Positions 28,866-37,571 of a DNA stretch of 41,295 nucleotides are shown here, piece by piece (position 1 is the stretch's first letter; the number at the start of each line of letters is the position of its first letter). The translations under genes and the position numbers were made by a program. The notes under the pieces were generated by a model. That model was not told the DNA's origin. It did not search any database and saw only the letters and a program-made list of their open reading frames with translations. Source of the stretch: Burkholderiales bacterium (lineage in GTDB: Bacteria; Pseudomonadota; Gammaproteobacteria; Burkholderiales; Usitatibacteraceae); NCBI GenBank assembly GCA_017853245.1, contig JAFMJY010000009.1, positions 1 to 41,295 on the forward strand. The letters run 5' to 3'.

Positions 28866-29930
28866 ATGGCACTGGTATCGATGCGGCAACTGCTGGACCA
28901 CGCGGCAGACAACGGCTACGGCCTGCCCGCCTTCAACGTGAACAACCTCGAGCAGGTGCAGGCCATCATGGAGGCGGCAAGCGAGACGGACAGCCCCGTG
29001 ATCATGCAGGCCTCGGCCGGCGCGCGGAAATACGCCGGGGAGACGTTCCTCAAGTACCTGATCGAGGCAGCGGTCGCCTCATACCCCAAGACGCCGGTGG
29101 CGATGCACCAGGACCACGGCCAGTCTCCGGCCGTGTGCGAGGGCGCAATCAAGCTGGGCTTCTCCAGCGTCATGATGGACGGGTCGCTGGAGGCTGACGG
29201 CAAGACGATCGCCACTTACGACTACAACGTGAAGGTCACCAAGGAGGTCGTCGACATGGCGCACCGCCTCGGCGTCTCCGTGGAAGGCGAGCTGGGTTGC
29301 CTGGGGTCCCTGGAGACCATGAAGGGCGACAAGGAAGACGGCCACGGCGCGGAAGGGACGATGACCCGCGACATGCTGCTGACGGACCCGGAGCAGGCAG
29401 CCGACTTCGTGAAGAAGACTGGCGTGGACGCGCTGGCCATCGCCATCGGCACATCGCACGGGGCGTACAAGTTCACCCGCAAGCCCACGGGCGACATCCT
29501 CGCCATCGGGCGCATCAAGGAGATCAACCGCCGCATCCCCAACACCCACCTGGTGATGCACGGCTCCTCCAGCGTGCCGCAGGACCTGCTCGCGATCATC
29601 CGGGAGAACGGTGGCGAGATGAAGGAAACCTACGGCGTGCCGGTCGAGGAGATCCAGGAGGGCATCAAGCACGGGGTCCGCAAGGTGAACATCGACACCG
29701 ATATCCGCCTGGCGATGACGGCAGCCGTGCGCAAGTTCATGAACGCCAACAAGAGCGCCTTCGACCCGCGCGACTACCTGAAGCCCGCGCGTGCCGCCGC
29801 CAAGGAGATCTGCAAGCAGCGCTACCAGCAGTTCGGCTGCGCCGGCATGGGCTCGAAGCTCTCCCCCATCGCGCTCGACAAGATGGCCTCTCGCTACGCG
29901 AAGGGCGAGCTCAAGGCGATCGTGGTCTGA
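28866..29930 (+). CDS. fba: Fructose-bisphosphate aldolase, class II
   Basis: Zinc-dependent aldolase that interconverts fructose 1,6-bisphosphate and the two triose phosphates. 354 residues. The metal/catalytic HQDHG is at 81-85, followed by the Glu-rich VEGELG region, [16 protein letters not shown] and [11 protein letters not shown]. The pattern fits the Calvin-cycle-type (CbbA-like) subtype B common in betaproteobacteria, although use in a Calvin cycle cannot be inferred. GGAGG 6 bases before the ATG gives a strong ribosome binding site. Confidence 0.97.
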   Translation: MALVSMRQLLDHAADNGYGLPAFNVNNLEQVQAIMEAASETDSPVIMQASAGARKYAGETFLKYLIEAAVASYPKTPVAMHQDHGQSPAVCEGAIKLGFSSVMMDGSLEADGKTIATYDYNVKVTKEVVDMAHRLGVSVEGELGCLGSLETMKGDKEDGHGAEGTMTRDMLLTDPEQAADFVKKTGVDALAIAIGTSHGAYKFTRKPTGDILAIGRIKEINRRIPNTHLVMHGSSSVPQDLLAIIRENGGEMKETYGVPVEEIQEGIKHGVRKVNIDTDIRLAMTAAVRKFMNANKSAFDPRDYLKPARAAAKEICKQRYQQFGCAGMGSKLSPIALDKMASRYAKGELKAIVV

Positions 29931-30805
29931 TGGACCTCTACCAGTCGAGCCTCACGTCCCTGCCGCTCCTCGCGCGCGGCAAGGTGCGCGATATCTACGC
30001 CGTCGGCGACGATCGCCTGCTGCTGGTGGCGAGCGATCGCCTGTCGGCCTACGACGTGATCCTGCCAACCCCCATCCCTGAAAAGGGCCGTGTGCTCACG
30101 CAGCTCTCGCTCTTCTGGTTCAGGCGCTTCGCGCAACTCGTCCCGAACCAGCTCACGGGCGTCGACCCCGAGAGCGTCGTCGCAGCCCATGAGCGTGATC
30201 AGGTGCGCGGACGCTCCGTGGTGGTCAAGCGCCTGAAGCCGCTTCCGGTGGAAGCCGTCGTGCGGGGCTATCTCGAGGGATCGGGCTGGAAGGAGTACCA
30301 GGAGAGCCGAAGCGTCTGCGGCGTGCCCCTGCCGGCGGGGTTGAATCGCGCCTCCAAGCTGCCGCACGCCATCTTCACGCCCGCTACCAAGGCGGAAGCT
30401 GGGGAGCACGACGAGAACATCGACTTCGCGCGCACCTGCGCCATCCTGGGCGAGGCGCGGGCGCAGGAGGTGCGCGACATGGCGATTCGCCTCTACACCG
30501 AGGCGGCGGACTACGCCCTCACGCGCGGCATCATCATCGCCGACACCAAGTTCGAGTTCGGGGTTGATGACAAGGGCACGCTGCACCTGATCGACGAGGT
30601 GCTCACGCCGGATTCGTCGCGATTCTGGCCGATGGACACCTACCGGGTGGGCCAGAGCCCGGAGAGCTTCGACAAGCAGTACGTGCGCAACTGGCTCGAC
30701 TCCATCGGCTTCGCCCGAAAGCCACCCGCCCCGCCCGTGCCCGCCGAAATCGCGCAGCGCACCTCGGAGAAGTACCAGGAAGCCTTCCGCCGCCTCGCCG
30801 GCTGA
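29930..30805 (+). CDS. purC: SAICAR synthetase (purine synthesis)
   Basis: Joins CAIR and aspartate with ATP to form SAICAR. 291 residues, the longer bacterial/yeast-like form. Motifs: [13 protein letters not shown] (13-25), [36 protein letters not shown], and [14 protein letters not shown]. The ATG overlaps the fba stop (TGATG), as does its own stop with the next gene, so the three are translationally coupled. purE and purK, often next in betaproteobacteria, are not here. Confidence 0.97.
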   Translation: MDLYQSSLTSLPLLARGKVRDIYAVGDDRLLLVASDRLSAYDVILPTPIPEKGRVLTQLSLFWFRRFAQLVPNQLTGVDPESVVAAHERDQVRGRSVVVKRLKPLPVEAVVRGYLEGSGWKEYQESRSVCGVPLPAGLNRASKLPHAIFTPATKAEAGEHDENIDFARTCAILGEARAQEVRDMAIRLYTEAADYALTRGIIIADTKFEFGVDDKGTLHLIDEVLTPDSSRFWPMDTYRVGQSPESFDKQYVRNWLDSIGFARKPPAPPVPAEIAQRTSEKYQEAFRRLAG

Positions 30806-31404
30806 TGCGCGCAGTCCTGCTTGACTTGGGTGGCGTGCTGGTCGAGCTCGCCCCATCGACAGATTTCCTCGAGCGACTTGGCGGCGCGCAACCCGCCGAG
30901 GCGCTCTGGCGCCGCTGGCTCGCCTCGCCCTCGGTGCGCGCGCACGAGACCGGCCGAATGGCCACCAGCGACTGGGCCGCGGCGGTCGTGCGCGAATTCG
31001 ACTCGTCGCTATCGCCCGCCGACTTCCTGCAGTCGTTCCACGACTGGATCGTCGGCCCGTTCGACGGCGCCCATGCACTGCTCGACCAGCTCCGCGCCCG
31101 ACATCGCACGGCCATCCTCACCAACCTGAGCGCCGTGCATTGGGAGGCCGCGAGCGGCTTCGGGCTCTTCGAGCGCGTCGACAGCGTCTTCGCCTCCTTC
31201 CGCGAGGGCGTGATCAAGCCGGACCGGGAGTTCTTCGCCCTGGCCCTCGAGCGGCTGAATGTGGACTCGGCCAATGCCGTCTTTCTCGACGACAACCTCA
31301 CCAACGTCGAGGGCGCCCGCGCCTGCGGCATCGAAGCCCACGTGGTCCGGGGCGTTGCCGAGGCACGCGTGACGCTCGCGAGGCTGGGGCTGCTGGACGA
31401 CTAG
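30805..31404 (+). CDS. HAD-superfamily hydrolase (YihX-like)
   Basis: 199 residues, cytoplasmic. HAD motifs are: I, LLDLGGVL with nucleophile D7; II, ILTNLS with T106; III, K138 in VIKPD; IV, FLDDN with D162/D163. The second Asp of the classic DxD motif I is Gly9, as in the YihX-type (DLGNV) group, which points to a phosphatase on small sugar phosphates or related substrates, but the substrate cannot be told. The ATG overlaps the purC stop by one base. It ends 2 bases before the convergent hydrolase gene. Confidence 0.88.
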   Translation: MRAVLLDLGGVLVELAPSTDFLERLGGAQPAEALWRRWLASPSVRAHETGRMATSDWAAAVVREFDSSLSPADFLQSFHDWIVGPFDGAHALLDQLRARHRTAILTNLSAVHWEAASGFGLFERVDSVFASFREGVIKPDREFFALALERLNVDSANAVFLDDNLTNVEGARACGIEAHVVRGVAEARVTLARLGLLDD

Positions 31405-31406
31405 GC

Positions 31407-32165
31407 TCAGCGATTGGGCTGGGCAAGCACGGCCGAGAGCCACGCGTCAATTTCGCGCGCGAGCGCGTCCTCGCGCCCATGATGAAAATGGTTCGCGCCC
31501 GGCATCATCACCTGCCGGGAACCGTCAGCCGCCAGCGCCACCGTGATGCGCCGGCGCCAGGCAGCGGCGAGCGAATTGGGGTGGTCCTGCTCGCCGTACA
31601 CATCCAGAACGGGCCGCGGGCTGAACCAGGTGGCGAGGCTGAAGCCGCCCGTGATGCCGATGCACACCCATGCCCGGTAGGGCGAGGCCAACGCCTCGTC
31701 GAAGTAGGCGTTGGTCATCCATGCGCCCATGCTGTGGGAGACGATGGCGATCGGCCCTGGCTGCTTCGCGGAGAGCCAGGCGCCCGCGCGCGCAATGCGG
31801 TCGACCGCCTCGGGGAAGAGCGCCGGGTAATACGCCTCGGGCCGCGCGTCAGCCGCCTCGACTGGCATCTGGATCGAGAGCGTGGTCCAGCCCAGGTCCG
31901 TGAGCTTCGCCCGCAGCGTGCCGATGAGGCTGTGGTCCGGGTGCACGCCGATACCGTGCACGATGACCACGGCGCCCTTGGGCTTCGATGCCGGCGCGTG
32001 GATCGCGAGGTACGTGCGGCCCGCCGACGTTTCCAGCCAGACCGCGTCACCAACCACAAGCCCTGGCACCACCTCGTCGGCCCAGCGCTTTTCGCGCGCG
32101 TAGTCCTGCGCGCCGACGGGCAAGGCCAACACGCAGAGCGCCAACAGGAAAGTGCGGAGGAACAT
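31407..32165 (-). CDS. Exported alpha/beta hydrolase, DUF3530-like
   Basis: 252 residues from the ATG at 32165, which opens a clear signal peptide (MFLRTFLLALCVLALPVGAQ). The fold elements are visible: oxyanion region VVIVHGIGVHP (67-76), nucleophile elbow SHSMG with S145, acid D194 in YGEQDHP and a His cluster ANHFHHG (His226/228/229). A peptidase or esterase role in the periplasm is inferred from the triad; the substrate is unknown. Longer frames upstream lack a signal peptide. Divergent from the M20 gene across 37 bases. Confidence 0.83.
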   Translation of the reverse strand: MFLRTFLLALCVLALPVGAQDYAREKRWADEVVPGLVVGDAVWLETSAGRTYLAIHAPASKPKGAVVIVHGIGVHPDHSLIGTLRAKLTDLGWTTLSIQMPVEAADARPEAYYPALFPEAVDRIARAGAWLSAKQPGPIAIVSHSMGAWMTNAYFDEALASPYRAWVCIGITGGFSLATWFSPRPVLDVYGEQDHPNSLAAAWRRRITVALAADGSRQVMMPGANHFHHGREDALAREIDAWLSAVLAQPNR

Positions 32166-32172
32166 GGCTGCG

Positions 32173-32202
32173 TAGAATAGCCTCAACCTGCAGGAGGCCG
32201 CC
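32173..32202 (+). promoter_or_regulatory. Possible -10 and strong ribosome binding site for the M20 gene
   Basis: TAGAAT (32173-32178) could be a -10, with no clear -35. AGGAGG (32192-32197) lies 5 bases before the ATG at 32203 and is a near-ideal Shine-Dalgarno sequence. The space is shared with the start of the divergent hydrolase gene. Confidence 0.45.
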
Positions 32203-33333
32203 ATGGCAACGACCCTCGACCCACGAGCGCTCACCCGCGAGCTGCTCGCCTTCAACACCATCAACCCGCCTGGCATGGAGCGGGCCTGCGCGCGGCACCT
32301 CGGCGCGATCCTCGAGGCAGCCGGCTATCGCTGCGCCTATCACGAGTTCGCCGACTCGCGCACGAGCCTGGTGGCCGAGATCGGCGGCGGCGCCAAGCGC
32401 CCGCCCATTTGCTTCACCGGCCACATCGACACCGTTCCCCTCGGCGCAGCGCCGTGGACGCGCGACGCGTTTGCGGGCGAAACGGACGGTGACAAGCTTT
32501 ACGGCCGAGGCTCCTCCGACATGAAAAGCGGTGTCGCCGCCTTCGTCGCGGCGGCGGTGGAGCTGGCGCCCGTTCTCGCGCGCGGCCCCGGGGTGATCCT
32601 GGTGATTACCGCAGGCGAAGAGGTGGGTTGCGAGGGCGCGCGCTTTCTCGCCGACCATGACCATCTCGGCCGCGCCGGCGCCATCGTGGTGGCGGAGCCC
32701 ACGGGCAACTACCCCTACGTCGGCCACAAGGGGCTTGCCTGGTACGAGGTGGAAACCACCGGCGTCACGGCCCACGCGTCGATGCCGGAGGTGGGCGTAA
32801 ACGCGATCTGCAAGATGGCGCGAGTGATCGCCGACCTGGAGGCCTTCCGCTTTCCGGTCGAGTCGCACCCGGTGATGGGAAAGCCCACGCTCAACGTCGG
32901 TACCATCGAGGGCGGAATCAACACCAACTCGGTTCCCGACCGTGCGCGCATTACGCTGGACGTCCGCACCGTGCCGGGCATCGACCACGGCCACCTCTGC
33001 ACGCATCTCGCGCACGCGCTCGCACCCCATGGGGCGACGGTGAAGCCACTCACCGGCGTGCCGCCGCTCTACACCGAGCCGGCCGATGAGTGGGTGCAGC
33101 AGGTGTTCGAGGTGTGCACGCCATTTCTCGGCCGGCGCCCCGACCCCAGGGTCATCGCCTTTGCCACGGACGGGGCGGACCTGCGTCGCGGCATGGGCGG
33201 GCCGCCAGCCGTGATCCTGGGGCCTGGCGAGCCGCAACTTGCGCACCAGACGGACGAGTGGTGCTCGATGGCCCGGGTCGAGGAGTCCGTCGACGCGTTC
33301 CGGACGCTGATGCGCCGCTGGTGCAGCGCCTGA
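32203..33333 (+). CDS. M20 family deacylase (ArgE/DapE-like)
   Basis: Zinc-dependent amidohydrolase, 376 residues. The metal and catalytic residues of the family are visible: H74/D76 in FTGHIDTVP, D106 in GRGSSDMKSG, E139/E140 in TAGEEVG, E165 in VAEPTG and H348 in LAHQTDEW. A dimerisation ('lid') domain begins near GHKGLAWYEVETTGVTAHAS. Overall form fits acetylornithine deacetylase or succinyl-diaminopimelate desuccinylase. ArgE is attractive because argA, argD and argF are in the window, but the gene is not linked to them, and aminoacylases of this family are common. Convergent with trkH, 7 bases apart. Confidence 0.9.
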   Translation: MATTLDPRALTRELLAFNTINPPGMERACARHLGAILEAAGYRCAYHEFADSRTSLVAEIGGGAKRPPICFTGHIDTVPLGAAPWTRDAFAGETDGDKLYGRGSSDMKSGVAAFVAAAVELAPVLARGPGVILVITAGEEVGCEGARFLADHDHLGRAGAIVVAEPTGNYPYVGHKGLAWYEVETTGVTAHASMPEVGVNAICKMARVIADLEAFRFPVESHPVMGKPTLNVGTIEGGINTNSVPDRARITLDVRTVPGIDHGHLCTHLAHALAPHGATVKPLTGVPPLYTEPADEWVQQVFEVCTPFLGRRPDPRVIAFATDGADLRRGMGGPPAVILGPGEPQLAHQTDEWCSMARVEESVDAFRTLMRRWCSA

Positions 33334-33340
33334 GGCGCGA

Positions 33341-34852
33341 TTACTTTCGCCAGAATGCGGGCGTGACGAGCACGACGAGCGTAAACAGCTCCAGCCGCCC
33401 CAGCAGCATCGTGAGCGTGCAGACCCAGGTCTGAAAATCCGATAGCACCGCGTAGTTGGATGCCGGGCCGACCGCGCCCAGGCCCGGGCCCAGATTGTTG
33501 ATGCATGCGAATACGGCCGTGAAGGCTGTCACCGGGTCCAGCCCGGACGCGAGCAGCAGCATGGTCATCACGATCAGCGTGCCGCCGTACATGAGCATGT
33601 AGGCGAGCACCGAAAAGACGACGTTGTTCTCGATCACCGCCTCCCCCAGCTTCACGGGCAAGACGGCGTGCGGGTGGATGATGCGCGTCATCTCGCGAAA
33701 CGTCTGCCGCACCAACACCTCGGCCCGAATCATCTTGATGCCGCCCCCCGTGGACCCCGAGCTCGATGAGATGGCGGCAAGCAAAACAAGCCAGAACCCG
33801 GCGAAGGCAGGCCATTGGCCATAGTCCGTCGTGGCAAAGCCCGTGGTGGTCGCGATCGACACCACCTGGAAGGCCGCCAGCCGGAATGCCGACGGAAGCT
33901 CCGCCACCGTGCCCGACGCCATCAGGAACAGCGTCATGCCCGCGACCGAGGCGGCCAGCCAGCCCACCACCACGCGAGCCTCCACGTCGCGCACGTACGG
34001 CCGGGCCGAGCGCTGCCGGAACGCGAGGAAGTGGGTGGCGAAATTGATTGCTGCCACCAGCATGAAAACCACCAGCACCGCCTCGATGGCCGGCGAGTTG
34101 AAGTGGCCGACGCTTGCATCCTTGGTGGAAAAACCGCCCAATGCCATGGCGGAGAACGCGTGCGCCGTCGCGTCCACCCAGCCCATGCCCGCCCAGTGCA
34201 GCGCCACGATGCAGGCAACCGTCAGGAAGGCATAGACGACCCACAGCCCCTTGGCCATGTCGCCGATGCGCGGCGTGAGCTTGGTGTCCTTCATGCCTCC
34301 GGGGAACTCGGCCTTGAAGAGCTGGCTGCCGCCCACGCCGAGCAGCGGCAGGATCGCCACCGCGAGCACGATGATTCCCATGCCGCCCAGCCAGTGCAAC
34401 AGTGTGCGCCAGATGTTGAGCGAGGGCGGCAGTTGGTCCAGCCCCGAGATGACCGTCGCGCCAGTGGCCGTGAGCCCGGAAACCGCCTCGAAATAAGCGT
34501 CGGTGACACTGAGGCCCGGGATGCCCGCCAGCAGAGGAATGGTGGAAAACGCCGGCACCACGGTCCAAACCAGCGCGACCAGCAAAAAGCCGTCCCGTGG
34601 CTGTAGCTCCCGGCGCTGTCGCCCGCGGGTCGTGACAAACAGGATGAGCCCGAAAAAGCCGGTGATGGTGAAACCGGCCACGTACAGCCCCATCGCCCCG
34701 TCGCCAAGCGCGAGGGAGAAGGCCATCGGCACGAGGAACGCGAAGGAAAAAAGCAGGATGGCCGCCGAGACGACGTGGATGACCGGCAGCGCGCGCACCA
34801 GGGCATCCCTCGGCCGCGGGACGCCCCGCCCGCCACGCGACTGGCGCGTCAC
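33341..34852 (-). CDS. trkH: Trk potassium uptake protein TrkH
   Basis: Inner-membrane potassium translocation subunit. 503 residues, about 10-12 hydrophobic segments, starting at a GTG 6 bases after the trkA stop. The four selectivity-filter loops of the SKT fold are visible: LTATGATV, ALGGFSTKD, TTGFATTD and NNLGPGLG. The intramembrane Gly/Ser loop SSSSGSTGGGIK is also present. Works with TrkA, directly upstream, which gates it by nucleotide binding. Confidence 0.97.
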   Translation of the reverse strand: MTRQSRGGRGVPRPRDALVRALPVIHVVSAAILLFSFAFLVPMAFSLALGDGAMGLYVAGFTITGFFGLILFVTTRGRQRRELQPRDGFLLVALVWTVVPAFSTIPLLAGIPGLSVTDAYFEAVSGLTATGATVISGLDQLPPSLNIWRTLLHWLGGMGIIVLAVAILPLLGVGGSQLFKAEFPGGMKDTKLTPRIGDMAKGLWVVYAFLTVACIVALHWAGMGWVDATAHAFSAMALGGFSTKDASVGHFNSPAIEAVLVVFMLVAAINFATHFLAFRQRSARPYVRDVEARVVVGWLAASVAGMTLFLMASGTVAELPSAFRLAAFQVVSIATTTGFATTDYGQWPAFAGFWLVLLAAISSSSGSTGGGIKMIRAEVLVRQTFREMTRIIHPHAVLPVKLGEAVIENNVVFSVLAYMLMYGGTLIVMTMLLLASGLDPVTAFTAVFACINNLGPGLGAVGPASNYAVLSDFQTWVCTLTMLLGRLELFTLVVLVTPAFWRK

Positions 34853-34858
34853 CGCAAG

Positions 34859-36235
34859 CTAGAAGAAGCCCACCCCGACCTCGAAGAGCTTCTCGAGCTT
34901 CGGGATGACGTTCTTCTGGGTCACGAAGAGCACCACATGGTCATCGGGCGCGATCACGTGATCGTCGCGCTCGGCCACGATCGCCTCGCCGTCCCGGATG
35001 ATTCCGACGACGGTGGCGCCTGCTGGCAGCTCCACGTCGCGAATGGCACGGCCCACCACGCGGGAGGTCTTGGCGTCGCCGTGAGCGATCAGCTCGATGG
35101 CCTCGGCACGCCCCCGCCGCACGCTGTGCACCGCCGCCACGTCGCCGCGGCGGACATGCTCGAGCAGGCTGCCAAGGGTCACCTGCGCGGGCGAGATGGC
35201 GATGTCGATCTGGCCGCCCTGCATGAGGTCCCCGTACGCGCGCCGGTTGATGAGCGCGATGACGCGGCGCGCGCCCATGCGCTTGGCGAGGAGCGCCGCC
35301 ATGATGTTGGCCTGGTCGTCGTTGGTGACGGCGATGAAGAGGTCCGTCTCCTCGATGTTCTCGTCGGAGAGCAAGTCCTCGTTGCCGACATCGGCATTGA
35401 GCACCAGCGCCGAGGACAGCTGCCCGGCCAGGTATTCGCAGCGGCGCTTGTTCGCCTCGATCACCTTCACGTTGAGGCGACCCTCCAGCGAGCGCGCCAG
35501 GCGAAGGCCGATGTTGCCTCCCCCCGCGATGATCACTCGGCCGACGGGCTCACCCCGCTCGCAGAGGTGAGTCATCACCTCCCGGATGTTGCCGCTGGCT
35601 GCGCAGAAGAACACCTCGTCGCCGGGGCGGATCACGGTTTCACGCTTGAGCTCAACCGGCGCGTCACGCCGATAAATGGCAGCGACCTTGACGTCGATGT
35701 CGGGAAACGCCTGGCCAAACTCGCCCAGCGGGTGGCGCACGAGCGGCCCGCCATCCACGGCCCGCACCGCCACCAGGTCGATCTTGCCGCCGGCAAACTC
35801 CGCCACCTGCAGCGCCTCGGGAAAGTCGACGAGCTTGCCGATGTACTCGGTGACGATCTGCTCCGGGCAGATGGCGTGGCTCACCGAAAACCCCTCGTCT
35901 TCCAGGAGCTGGGGGTGGCTTGCGAACCAAGTGGACCGGATGCGAGCGATGCGCGTGGGCACGTTGAAAATGCGGTGCGCAACCTTGCAGGCAACCAGGT
36001 TGGTCTCATCGCTGGTGGTCACCGCGAAGAGGATGTCCGCGTCGGCGGCGCCCGCCTCCGCCAGCGTCTCCGGTTGCGCGGCGTTGCCGCAGACGGTGCG
36101 CAGGTCGTAGCGCGACTGCAGGTCCTTCAGTCGCTCGGCCTGCATGTCGACGACGGTGACGTCGTTCTTCTCGGAGACCAGGCTCTCGGCGACGCTTGCG
36201 CCGACCTGCCCGGCCCCGAGGATGAGGATCTTCAC
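34859..36235 (-). CDS. trkA: Trk system regulatory subunit TrkA
   Basis: Cytoplasmic NAD(H)-binding regulator of TrkH, 458 residues. Two RCK_N-RCK_C units: the first Rossmann motif is GAGQVG at 7-12 with D30 closing the fold, the second is AGGGNIG in the middle of the protein. Each is followed by an RCK_C (TrkA_C) module. It precedes trkH by 6 bases. On the minus strand upstream, TAGAAT (36269-36274) may be a -10 with no clear -35. Confidence 0.97.
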   Translation of the reverse strand: MKILILGAGQVGASVAESLVSEKNDVTVVDMQAERLKDLQSRYDLRTVCGNAAQPETLAEAGAADADILFAVTTSDETNLVACKVAHRIFNVPTRIARIRSTWFASHPQLLEDEGFSVSHAICPEQIVTEYIGKLVDFPEALQVAEFAGGKIDLVAVRAVDGGPLVRHPLGEFGQAFPDIDVKVAAIYRRDAPVELKRETVIRPGDEVFFCAASGNIREVMTHLCERGEPVGRVIIAGGGNIGLRLARSLEGRLNVKVIEANKRRCEYLAGQLSSALVLNADVGNEDLLSDENIEETDLFIAVTNDDQANIMAALLAKRMGARRVIALINRRAYGDLMQGGQIDIAISPAQVTLGSLLEHVRRGDVAAVHSVRRGRAEAIELIAHGDAKTSRVVGRAIRDVELPAGATVVGIIRDGEAIVAERDDHVIAPDDHVVLFVTQKNVIPKLEKLFEVGVGFF

Positions 36236-36308
36236 GCGCTGGGGCGCTCCATCGGGAATCCGGCGCGCATTCTACGCCTGCGCAGCCCCAGGCCGGCCGG
36301 CTGCGGCG

Positions 36309-37142
36309 CTACACCGCCAACGCCACCTTGATGCCCATGGCCACCAGGAAGAGCGCGAAGATTCGCCGCAGCGTGTCGCCACGCAGCCGGTGCGCGAGGC
36401 GCGCGCCGTAGGGCGCAACGAGCATGCTGGTGATCGAAATCCCCACAAAGGCCGGCAGGTAGACAAAGCCAAGGTTGGGCGCCGGAAGCCCCGCCACCGG
36501 CCAGCCTGCCACGGCATAGCCGAAGGCGCCACCGATGGCCAGGGGGAAACCCAGCGCCGCGCAGGTCCCGATGGCCCGGTGCGTGTGCACGCCACACCAC
36601 GTGAGGAAGGGTACGCCGACCGCGGCGGCGCCACCACCGAAGAGACTGGAGACAACGCCGATGAACGTGCCCGCGCCGAAGAGGCCGGCTTTGCCCGGCA
36701 AGCCGCGCGTGGCCTCGGGCTTGAAACCCACCACCATCTGCAGCGTGACGTAGGCCATGAAGGCGAGAAAGAAGCTCTTGAGCGCCGCGGTGGGCAGCAG
36801 GCGCGCCACCGCCACGCCGCCGAGCATGCCGGCGACGAGCCCTGGCGTCATGGCCTTCACGACGGCCCAGTCCACGGCCCCGTGCCGGTGATGGGTTCGA
36901 AAGCTCGCGAAGGCGCCCGAGGCCATCGCGGCCAACGATGTCCCGATCGCGAAGTGCATGACGTGCTCCTGGGGCACGCCTTGCACGGCAAACGACAACG
37001 CGAGCGCCGAGACGATCAGGATTCCGCCGCCGATTCCCAGCAACCCGGCGAAGAAGCCTACCGCCGCACCGATCGCGAGATACAGGCCGAGGTCGGCAAG
37101 CAGCGGCAAGGCTACCCAATCAACCGCGTGATGGCCTTCCAC
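36309..37142 (-). CDS. TauE/SafE (TSUP) family permease
   Basis: 277-residue inner-membrane protein with about 8 hydrophobic segments. The duplicated TSUP signature is visible as GFFAGLLGIGGGILIV near the N-terminus and GVVSSLFGGGAAAVGVPFL in the middle. Family members export or import sulfite, sulfoacetate, organosulfonates or related anions; the substrate is not evident. The ATG at 37142 overlaps the EVE gene by 31 bases; a TTG at 37109 just after the EVE stop is an alternative start and would give 266 residues. Confidence 0.9.
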   Translation of the reverse strand: MEGHHAVDWVALPLLADLGLYLAIGAAVGFFAGLLGIGGGILIVSALALSFAVQGVPQEHVMHFAIGTSLAAMASGAFASFRTHHRHGAVDWAVVKAMTPGLVAGMLGGVAVARLLPTAALKSFFLAFMAYVTLQMVVGFKPEATRGLPGKAGLFGAGTFIGVVSSLFGGGAAAVGVPFLTWCGVHTHRAIGTCAALGFPLAIGGAFGYAVAGWPVAGLPAPNLGFVYLPAFVGISITSMLVAPYGARLAHRLRGDTLRRIFALFLVAMGIKVALAV

Positions 37143-37570
37143 TCCGCCAGCGTCACTGGCGTGATGGAGAGGCGGTTGCCGCGGCGGAGGGTGGCCATGT
37201 TCTCGAGCGCCGGTGCGGCTCGCATCTCCTCGAGCGTGACTAGCCGGGTTTTCTTCACCAACTTCACGTCCACCAGCATCCAGCGTGGCTTGTCGCGTGT
37301 GCTCTTTGCGTCAAAGTAGGGGCTCTTGCGATCGAACTGAGTCTCATCAGGGTAGGACGTGCTGGAAACTTCGGCGAGGCCCGCGATGCCCGGCTCGGGA
37401 CAGCTCGAGTGATAGAACAGCACACCATCGCCGACCTTCATCGCATCGCGCATGAAGTTGCGCGCTTGGTAGTTGCGCACGCCGAACCACGGCGTGGTCT
37501 TGCGCGGGGCGCGAACGAGGTCGTCGATGGAGAACTCGTCGGGCTCCGACTTCATCAGCCAGAACGCCAT
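37112..37570 (-). CDS. EVE domain protein
   Basis: 152 residues making up a single EVE domain of the PUA-like fold. Characteristic segments are FWLMKSEPDEFSIDDL, WFGVRNYQARNFMRDAMKVGD, VLFYHSS and DKPRWMLVDVKL. EVE proteins can bind modified bases in nucleic acids; cellular role here is unknown. The gene often lies close to 6S RNA and zapA in betaproteobacteria, and here an SGNH esterase gene sits between. The ATG is 1 base after the esterase stop. Confidence 0.93.
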   Translation of the reverse strand: MAFWLMKSEPDEFSIDDLVRAPRKTTPWFGVRNYQARNFMRDAMKVGDGVLFYHSSCPEPGIAGLAEVSSTSYPDETQFDRKSPYFDAKSTRDKPRWMLVDVKLVKKTRLVTLEEMRAAPALENMATLRRGNRLSITPVTLAEWKAITRLIG

Positions 37571-37571
37571 G

